Assembly: GCA_022578605.1 (NCBI GenBank)
Contig: MU394084.1
Coordinates: 186,001-250,000 of the forward strand
Length of the DNA stretch: 64,000 bases
Source: Camillea tinctor
Lineage: Eukaryota; Ascomycota; Sordariomycetes; Xylariales; Xylariaceae
Reading direction: 5' to 3'
Shown here: positions 55,323-64,000 of the stretch, piece after piece
Layout of the letters: every line of letters starts with the position of its first letter
Position numbering within the stretch: the first letter of the stretch is position 1
The notes under the pieces: model-generated
What the model saw: the letters and a program-made list of their open reading frames with translations, nothing else
What the model was told of the DNA's origin: nothing
The model's database searches: none
Position numbers and translations under genes: made by a program

Positions 55323-58300
55323 ATGGATGGAGCAAAAACCCTCGACATCGCGTTCAACAAGATTCGCGCATTGCCCCCCGAAACCCACCTATTCTGCCCC
55401 AAAATATCCGAAGACGACGATGTGAACTATAACGATCCCGAGGCCGATGATGAAATCAGCATCGCCGAGAAACAGAAGAGAATACAAGATGGCGTGATTA
55501 GATTAGACCTAATGTACTCGTGCTCCTTGATCTTGGGTGTCGATCAATCCACGGCGACCTCTATGATCGAAGAATTCAAGACCCGGTCTGACGCCTTTCT
55601 GAAGACATGCGCAACTTGCGTGCGCAATTGGCACAAGGCCCGCGAGTCTTTCCTTAAGGATATCAACCAGTATGCTTTTATTTTTTACCCACTGAATTTG
55701 GTCCTGGGTGCTAATATGCTCGATAGGTTTTACCAGGACACTGTGATTGTAGAGCTGAGGGATCGCCTCAATAATTTCGACTTTGCGCGCATCACCGAAG
55801 GGCTGAAAGAAGCCGAGGTTTTCATAATCCAGCACGGTGGCGCAGCGAGCCAAAGCACCTTCGTTAAAGAAGATAGGGCAGAGCTTCTCATAGCCCTCTA
55901 CGAAGCAATATGCTGCATGCCGTACCTGAGTCTGCCCGAGAATCGCAAGCAATTCAACTATGTATTTGAGAAGATCCAGGAGCGGAAGGTCCTCAAGCTT
56001 GACGAGATCCTTCCCAGCATGGTTTACTTCTTATTCGATGAGAACGAAACGCGCAACCGCTTTGCCGTCCAGACCTTGGCACGGCGACCTCTAATCACAA
56101 AGGAGGATTTCGAATGGGCGATCAGCGATAACCTCAAGGAAGCTATACTGAAAGCTAGTGATCCCCATGTTGACCCTCGATTCCTTCCCCGATTTTGGCA
56201 AGGCTTCCTTCACCTATTGGAGGCACTGGACGTCAAACTCGTGACCGATGCTCTTCCGGGTATCAATGTCCAGCCCAGCATTTTCGAATTAATGCTGAAT
56301 CAGATCGGACGTGCGGACTCTGTGCATCTCTTGAAACTTCTACTAAGGACAGTTTGTGCCCTGATCCGAAAATCTCCCAAGGCATTCTGGGGTTCATATG
56401 GAGTCTATTCTTACTCATTGGTCGCTGAGCAGATTTTTAGGTGCCCTGCCTTTAGACCATTGTTGATCCAGTCAGGTGAAATTGACACTACTGCTGATGG
56501 CCCAGAAGCTATTTCTTGGGTAAAACCCATGATAGAATCCATCCCCATACTGCAGAAGTCGGACACATGTGACAAAATACTGCATCATCTCCTCGAAGAC
56601 TTTGCCATGGACGAGAAAATGTCACCCAATGGCAAGGTTGCCTGTTCTCTTGGTGCAACACAGGCCCTTTCATCAGCATTGGCAGCTTTTGCTTCACCTG
56701 AGTACAATATCCAAATAGGCTCTTCGACCGTACATACGACTCTGTTGCTGAGCCTGACTTTGAAATACAAAGACATCTTCATCCGATTGGCCCAGCTCCC
56801 TCCTACTGGCTGGCAACACATGGCGATGTCTCAAGCCTCGTCCTCATTGATAGCTTCTGCTCTCCAGCTGGACTCTCAAATCATGGCCGAAGAATACTCC
56901 GTACTGTATGAGGGTGATGGTAACGGCCAGCACGAATTCAAGCGCAATTCCTCTAGTTTATGGGACGCCTTCCTAGAGCTTCTCCAGCCCGGTGCATACG
57001 CGATTGCTAAATCGATGGTGGCGGCTTTCACTCCGCTAATCACTGTAGAAATCCTGTATCCACCAAAAAAGTCAGAGCTGTCAAAGACGAAGCAGATTTT
57101 CAATGCCGAGTTTCAGAAAACATCAAAGGTTATCGGGCAGGTGATTGAGCAACTAGAACTTCTCCCTTCGGCCTCATTGGAACAATTATGTCTTGATCCG
57201 GTCACGATGTTCCCACTTATAGCGTCTTTGGTACATGGCGAAGAGTCCATCAGCCAGGCTGGCACCTCGTTCATTAAGGCTGTTACAAACGAGACCGCGC
57301 GTGGAGAGGCAGTCCGTGGGATGCTTCAATCCCATTTCAGCCTGGTCCTTCTTTCTTATACTAAAGCTGTTCATCAGATTAATGAAAAGAGAGTCCTATG
57401 GTCACCACAACGCAACATCATTCGATACTCCAAGGAGATCTTTGACGCCCTATGCGATTCTACGTATGGTATACTACGATCGAGGACCTTGAATCCAGCG
57501 GAGCAACAGGTACTTCGTGAATGGTGGACTGAACAATGGGTATTTATAGACAATGCATTTACGCAGACTGATGCATGGAGCCGCCAAATCGATACGGCAG
57601 TTATGAAGCTCTTCTGCAGAGAAGCCATGGAGCATGCTGACAAGCTCCTGGCTGAAGACGGTGTTATGGCCACCGCCCTGAGTCTAGCATCTTCAGACGG
57701 CTCTCCTAATAACGATACCGATACTACTATAGTCGGTATCCTTAATCAACCACGCATGCATTGTATGGGCCTTTCCCACATGCTTCGTCTGAAAGATACC
57801 TACCTTGTTGCCCTTATCGTCAAGATCCTCGTCAAGCTCTTAAGGCGATTGCACGAATTTAACATAGAAGTTCCGGCACCTACTTTGTCCTTCATAAAAA
57901 AGACTTCCATAAAGACAGCACAGGGTCGCTATGAGATCAATACCAACCTTAACGATGGCCAACGAGCGGAATTAGCACGGGCTTTAGGAGAAGAGGATAT
58001 CGATGAAGATATCCAAATTCTCTCTAGCAGGAAAGTAGAGGGACCGAAGAGACAGACAAATTTGGACAGGTGGTCCAAGTCAAGCGAGGAAATTCCGCTC
58101 TCGGGACCCAAGGCAAAGTCTGCGTCAAGTTCTATTAAAAGCCAAACCAAAGGGCCAGTTCCTAATAAAAGCCTCTCCATTCTAAGCCAAGCCAAGGGCC
58201 AGCCACTCCCAAAGTCAGCACGTAAACCTCCTCTGCATACTGTTGCGTCCATACGCGAGCAAAGACAAAGAGAAAAAGAGGAGACACAAAAGCGTAATGC

Positions 58301-61300
58301 TGAGTTCGTAGCTAGGGCCCAGGCCTTGAGGACCCCAAAGCAAACGGTAACCGGAGAAGGATCCGGCCTCCAGGGGCTTTCCGGCGTCCATGGAAAAGAC
58401 CACGCGCCCCAAAGAAGCGAGATAATGGTCAACTCCTCATCAGAAGATGAGGACGACTCTGGAGATGATGCTGAATTTTTAGCACACTCTGCTGAGGGTC
58501 AAAAACGAGATCAGGATACGTCCCGGAGGATACAATCTATGAAGATGAATATACGCGGGCCAGTCAAGAAGGCTAAGATCCAGCGTTCCGCGAAGGATAT
58601 GCGTGCAAGGCTCATTCCTCCGATGGACGTCCTCCACCAAGCTATCCTTGAATGGGATATTTTTCACAAAGGCAGCGATCCACCTAATGGAATTAGATGT
58701 TCTATGGTGTCCAATTCTTACACAGATCCCAGGGAGTACAAGGAAACATTCTTGCCACTCCTGGTCAATGAAGCTTGGAGGGCGTTCGTAACCGCCAAGG
58801 ATGAAACGACCTCGAAGCCATTTGGTATCAAAGTCCTGACTCGGATGAACGTTGATAAATTTGTCGAAGTCAGCACAGCGATGCCCATAGCGGAGAACAA
58901 GGACAGATTTCTATCTGAAGGAGACATTGTTGTATTGTCACATGCATCAAGTCCTCTTGATAAACAGGATGAGCTTCACTGCCTTGCTAGAATTTGGCGT
59001 ACCCAATTCAAGAATGGCAGTTTGGAAGTTCAATACCGTCTGAGTAATCGTGCTGGGCCAATACTTCCGACTCTGATGCCCCAAGCAGAGCTTTATGCCA
59101 TTAAGATAACCAACATGAAGACGATCGAGCGTGAATATGCATCCCTCGAAAGTCTACAATTCTATGATTTAGCACCGGAAATCTTAGAGGCCAAGCCTTC
59201 GCCAATGCTCCCGTTTAGTCCTGAAGCTGTTGAAAATGTCATGAAGAACTATCAGCTCAACCCTGGTCAAGCAAAAGCGATCCTAAATGCTAAAGCGAAC
59301 GATGCCTTCACTTTAATCCAAGGGCCTCCGGGAACAGGCAAAACAAAGACAATTGTTGCTATGGTTGGTGCGTTGCTAACTGGTACTCAATCTACAAGTA
59401 GCGCTACTGTCATCAGAGGACCGAACGCATCGAATAACAAGAACACAACGTCCAAGAAGCTTCTAGTTTGTGCACCTAGCAATGCAGCCGTAGATGAGTT
59501 AGTCCTTCGATTGAAGGAGGGTGTTAAATCTACAAATGGGAATTTCCACAAGATCAATGTTCTACGACTGGGTCGGACTGACGCTATCAATTCAGCGGTC
59601 AAAGATGTGACTCTTGATGAACTTGTCAAGGCCAAAGTCGAAGGCATTGCCGGTCAGAATAGCGGTCCTAGTTCTAGAGAGCTGATGCATAAAGAAGCTG
59701 GCCAAATCAAGTCGGATCTTGCAGAACTTCGTCCCCAGCTAGAGGCAGCTGAAAATTCTGGTGACCACGCACGGATCAGCCAATTGAAGCGGAATTACAA
59801 CGAGCTCAAGAGTCGTCAATGGCAAATCGGCGCCAAAATTGATGCCGATAAGGATAGCGGGAATACTGCTGCTCGCGAGAATGAAATCCGGCGTCGCCAA
59901 ATCCAACAAGAGATCCTTGACTCAGCACAAGTTCTCTGCGCAACGCTAAGCGGTAGTGGTCATGAGATGTTCCGAAACTTATCGGTCGAGTTCGAGACTG
60001 TAATCGTTGACGAGGCAGCCCAGTGTGTAGAGCTCAGCTGCCTTATTCCTCTAAAGTATGGCTGTTCCAAGTGTATTCTTGTTGGTGACCCGAAGCAATT
60101 GCCACCGACAGTGTTATCAAAGTCAGCATCACACTATGGATATGACCAAAGTCTTTTTGTTAGAATGCAGCAGAATCACCCGAAAGATGTCCATCTACTC
60201 GACACTCAATATCGCATGCACCCCGAGATCAGCTTGTTCCCTAGTGAAGAATTCTACGAAAAGCTCCTCTTGGATGGCGGTGATATGACAAAACTCCGTC
60301 ACCAGCCCTGGCATCAGAGTGCTTTGTTAGGCCCTTACCGATTCTTCGACGTCAAGGGTATCCAGGAAACAGACCATAAAGGCCAATCACTGGTGAATGT
60401 GGAGGAATTAAAGGTTGCCATGCAAATCTATGAACGGTTCAGTACAGACTATCCGCAAGTAGACTTGAAGGGGAAGATTGGAATAATCACCCCATACAAG
60501 GCCCAGTTAGCTGCGCTCCAGAACCAGTTCTGTGCTCGATATGGACAAAGAATCAAGGACGAAATCGAGTTCAACACCACCGACGCTTTTCAAGGTCGAG
60601 AATGCGAGATTATCATATTTTCTTGCGTCCGTGCTCGTCCTACGGGCGGTATTGGTTTCATGACGGATATCCGTCGTATGAACGTTGGTCTTACTCGTGC
60701 AAAGTCTTCGCTTTGGATTCTCGGAGATTCCAGAGCTTTGGCACAGGGTGAATACTGGAAAAAGTTGATCAAGAATGCTAAGGAAAGAAATCGTTACACT
60801 TCTGGCGATGTTTTGTCTCTGCTTCAGAGGCCCGGACCCAAAGTCCTGCCGCCGAGCTTTGAAAGCCGTCCACCCTCTACAATGTCGACACCTGCACAGA
60901 ATGCAGAAGCCAGATCCGAGAAAATGGGCAAAGCCCACAACAACGCGTCCCCCCTGAACACCAAGAATGAGGACATAATCATGGAAGAAGCTCCTCCCAT
61001 TCGTGGAACATCGAATAGAAATAAGACACCTCAGCTTCCTCAGACATACACGGTTATCAGTCACCAGGCTTCAGATATGCATTCAAAGATGCAATCCCCA
61101 TCCTTCGGTGGAATCAATGAGCGTGGTGAAGCAGTGAGCGTCCCGCAATCATCCGATCGACCTGTTATACATCATTCTGGGCAAAAACGACCTCGAATAA
61201 ACAGCGATGGAGGCAATGCGGCGAAGAAGGTTAGTTACTCAAAATCAATAAAGTATCAAAAGGATTAAAAATGACTAAATCTTGATGACAGGTTGCCAGC

Positions 61301-61603
61301 GGCTCAGCGCCGATCAAGTTACCCCCGAGCGGTCCTCGTGCGATGCCGCCGGCCCAGGACCCTGCGGCAATGGCCACGTTGAGAATACAGCCCCAACATT
61401 CAGCGAACAACCAGCCTCCCCCTCCTCCTCCCCGCGGACCTATGAATGCATCTGCTGTACGTAATTAGCTTGTCGCTAACAATCCAAAAAGCTAACTCTT
61501 CTAGGGACCATCCAATAACCCACAGGCTCCAAGACCCCCTCCGCCTCAGAGAAGGAAGCCTATAGATCCATTCATCAAGCGGAGGCCTACCAAACCTCGA
61601 TAA
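55323..61603 (+). CDS. SEN1: SEN1/senataxin RNA-DNA helicase
   Basis: Superfamily 1 helicase that unwinds RNA-DNA hybrids, ends non-coding transcription and protects replication forks in the nucleus. Exons 55323-55669, 55727-61229, 61292-61456 and 61505-61603 give about 2037 residues. The first intron (57 bases, 55670-55726) is inferred from a good donor/acceptor and because its removal brings DINQ next to RFYQDTV; keeping it adds 19 residues without breaking frame. A long helical-repeat N-terminal half comes first, then a charged linker. The helicase core has LIQGPPGTGKTKTI near residue 1330, VDEAAQ, GDPKQLPPTV, TTDAFQGRECEI and MNVGLTRAKSSL. The C-terminal tail is proline-rich and basic (PPPPPPRGP, PFIKRRPTKPR). 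Essential housekeeping gene, and the longest in the window. Confidence 0.94.
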
Positions 61604-62885
61604 AGTCCTAGGAAAGGCTACCCTCAAGGTATACGATCAATCTTCTTGAAGATAAATAGTATATCTCCTGTGATCAGGCATCATGGTAGCATCACGTCAA
61701 GCTTCAGTTATAGCAACCTTCAGTACTACAGTGTATGGCGTTCACATCGCCTATACTCTGCTCAGGACCATGGACAAACGTGTCTGCTCGTGCACTAATG
61801 GTGCATTATTGTAGCAATTAGGGAGACAAAAACTGCCAGGCACTGCATTGGCATGTGCATTGGTGTTTGTAAGGAGTGTAGAATTATGTGCCACGCAGAA
61901 ACGTAAAGTGGGGAGTTGATTTCTTCTAGGCCAGGGTATTCTCAGGGGTCAGATGACTATACTTTCTCGATACCCGGTCTATGATCTTTTTCGATTCAGT
62001 ACTTCTAGTATACAGAAGTCGGCGAAGGGTAGAAGGTTCATTGTATTGTGCATTTAGGTTGAGAAAAAAAAAGGACAGGTAGATATGACGCGTCAGGTGC
62101 TCTAGTAGGAACGTACCTACGAGGAAGAGCAACCTCAAATTCGTCAAACATAATCATAATGAGCCCGATGAAGAGAGGGCTACGTGCTGGTAAGTAGCAG
62201 ATATGGCCAGTCACTGTGATTGTCCTTAAGACGCATTGCATTGCTTGATGATATCCTAGCTCTGTGTCCCTCGAATGTTTTTCCTTTTCTCGGAGATCAA
62301 TCTCGTGAGAGTAAAATAACTCGCCCACATCTACTCCATATACAATTCCTTGACCGATGTTTCCCCTTCAATCCAAACCCTGCCTAGCAGAATGGCAACG
62401 TGGTGGCCCCTCCAGTTTTCTGCCGTTGAATAGCTGTGCCTGTACCCGTCAATATTGGCAAAAAATAGGCGCTATCGGTCGCACTTATGCCGACACGAAA
62501 TGTCCTTGCGTACGCATGTTCCCCGTTTATTGTTTCCGAGATCATCACCGATGGAGAACTGAGGCGGGGGACAGACATGGACCATGGCTGCACCCCAGCA
62601 AGTTAAGTGAAGTTATGCGGAGAAGTCCAGGTTTCTACCCCGCAAAGCACGTATTTATATAGCAAGCCTCTTTCAGACGGCCATGGGTAGACGGCATAGT
62701 GGTCTAGGGTGTCTGGCGGGTTAGAGCCGGGAGTTGTCTTGGCTGCTTTTTCGTATAAGACGTCGGTCTGGGCCGGTGTGCTTAGGATCAGAACGGGGTA
62801 GAAAGACAGCTGGGAAGAGAGACCCTTCCTACTAATAGTATTAAAAAAAGGGAGGGAGAATACTGTCGAATCTCCCATAACGACA
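61604..62885. other. Intergenic stretch
   Basis: 1.3 kb between SEN1 and the lipase gene. No supported gene on either strand. A tRNA-like stretch near 62690 was considered and rejected. The AT-rich stretch just before 62886 is the lipase promoter and leader. Confidence 0.45.
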
Positions 62886-63845
62886 ATGTCTCCTCCTCTA
62901 CGCTACCTATCCACCGCGGCCGCGGCCCTCCTCCTCCTCCTCCACTCCCCGGCAGCCGCGCAGATCCCCGGCGCCGCCGTCCAATGCAACACGTTCAACG
63001 CCAGCCACGGGCCCTACACGCCGGCCTCGGCGGCGGCGCGCATCGCGCAGGCGGACGTCGCGGCCCTGACCTCGGACGCCACGGGGCCCATGGACGACGC
63101 GGTGCTGACGGCCGTCAACTTCGAGCGCTCGAACTGGGCCGGCACCTCGGCGAGGCTGGATCCGTTCTACGCCGACCTCGGGAGCAATAAGAACTGGACG
63201 GACCTCGGCCCCGGCCAGGTCGTCAAGGTCGAGCAGGCCACGGACACGTCCATGTATACCCTCGCGCACCCCCTGGCCATGTCGCGCTTGGTGTTCACGA
63301 CCCGCACGTTTAATGGGAGCGTGGTGCCGGCGTCGGCGTATGTGCTTTGGCCGTTTGCGCCGAAGAAGTTTAGTGCAGGTTGGTTGGCGCAATTTATTTT
63401 TTTCCTCTTCCTCTGTTGTGCGTCTTTCTTTTACCAAATGTTCTAAGTGCTGATGCCGCGAACGCAGAAAACGCAACAGGCGCCGACGTCCCGGTCATAG
63501 CCTGGGGCCACGGCACCTCGGGCTGGTCGGGCGAGTGCGGGCCCAGCCATATCCGTAACCTCTGGTACCAGTTTATGATCTTCGAGGCGGCCGTTCAGGG
63601 GTACGCCGTCGTGGCCCCCGACTATGCGGGCCTTGGGCTGGATCACGATGGCAATGGCAATTTCATCCCCCATGAGTACTTGGCCAGTCGCGCCGGGGGC
63701 TACGATCTGCTGTTTGCGCAGAAGGCGGCGCTGAAGGCCTGGCCGGATGTGCTGAGCGAGAGTTATGTGGTTATGGGGCATTCGCAGGGGGGTGGTGCGG
63801 CGGTAGGTCTCTCTGTCTCTTGTAGACTCTATACGTATATCTCCT

Positions 63846-63877
<32 letters not shown>

Positions 63878-64000
63878 CTACATGCCATGAGAAACGCAGA
63901 CTAACCACGATTTCTCTTGCATCCAGTGGGGCGCCGCCATGATCCTCAGCGGGAACGACACCGAGGCCACCGCCCTGCGCAAGGGCTACCTCGGCACCAT
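62886..64000 (+). CDS. Secreted lipase (LIP family), 3' end outside the window
   Basis: Alpha/beta-hydrolase of the secretory lipase family. Visible exons are 62886-63378, 63468-63802 and 63927 to the edge, still open at base 64000; about 300 residues are present of the usual 430-460. A signal peptide (AAAALLLLLHSPAAAQ) leads. Family strings are PVIAWGHGTSGW for the oxyanion side, VVAPDYAGLGLD and the nucleophile elbow VMGHSQGGGAA, whose serine is followed by the second intron. That intron (63803-63926) holds a run of 27 adenines. N-glycosylation sites and GC-rich exons match the other secreted enzymes here. The catalytic Asp and His must lie beyond the edge. Confidence 0.88.

Noticed and set aside
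62680..62750. tRNA-like string with AGTGGTCTAGGGT and a short GC hairpin
   Set aside because: No B box and no closing acceptor stem; the cloverleaf cannot be drawn.
62907..63476. 189-codon minus-strand frame opposite the lipase
   Set aside because: Arg/Gly-rich shadow of a GC-rich signal-bearing gene.

Overview
The window reads as nuclear DNA of a filamentous ascomycete (Pezizomycotina; Sordariomycetes-like by inference). Genes are split by short introns of about 47-190 bases with GT-AG ends and CTRAC-like branch sites. Gene content is typical: secreted pectinases, an NRPS-like reductase, a rhodopsin-type SAT4 membrane protein, a 2EXR protein, a RID-like cytosine methyltransferase and a SEN1 helicase. 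Exon joins were chosen by reading-frame continuity and family motifs. Nearly all rebuilt genes give a whole number of codons, which supports them.

Layout. 0.1-2 kb: an intact ten-exon sesquiterpene-type cyclase. 4-6 kb: a 2EXR-domain gene, followed by a TA-flanked foldback element (MITE). 7.7-9.9 kb: an allantoate-permease-type MFS transporter with a one-base phase problem. 10.4-11.5 kb: a SAT4-type membrane protein. 13.3-24.3 kb: the most interesting block. It holds an aromatic amino acid ammonia-lyase, an FAD phenol-hydroxylase-type monooxygenase, an adenylation-thiolation-reductase (A-T-R) enzyme, a broken NmrA-like reductase and a CCoAOMT-like O-methyltransferase. 25.3-28.9 kb: GH35 beta-galactosidase. 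29.4-32.6 kb: a lone Gag-like zinc-knuckle gene and a RID/Masc1-like DNA methyltransferase. 33.7-34.8 kb: an NAD-dependent epimerase. 35.6-39.4 kb: a divergent pectin methylesterase / GH28 polygalacturonase pair. 39.8-42.8 kb: a GFA-domain protein and a GH18 chitinase. 45-47.4 kb: a small orphan protein with an in-frame TAG and a hairpin, then a pirin. 49.9-51.6 kb: HhH-GPD DNA glycosylase. 52.8-53.8 kb: secreted cysteine-rich protein. 55.3-61.6 kb: SEN1. 62.9 kb to the right edge: a secreted lipase cut off by the window end.

How the genes may work together. The 13-24 kb block carries the reaction types of the plant monolignol route in a fungal setting: deamination of Phe/Tyr, ring hydroxylation, O-methylation and carboxylate-to-aldehyde reduction. 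This is my best candidate for an undescribed pathway; the product is inference. GH35, CE8 and GH28 would act together on plant pectin. Long gene-free stretches (2-4, 6.4-7.7, 11.5-13.3, 42.8-45.3, 47.4-49.9 and 51.6-52.8 kb) are AT-leaning and carry many copies of a CCTAGGTACC-type palindrome.
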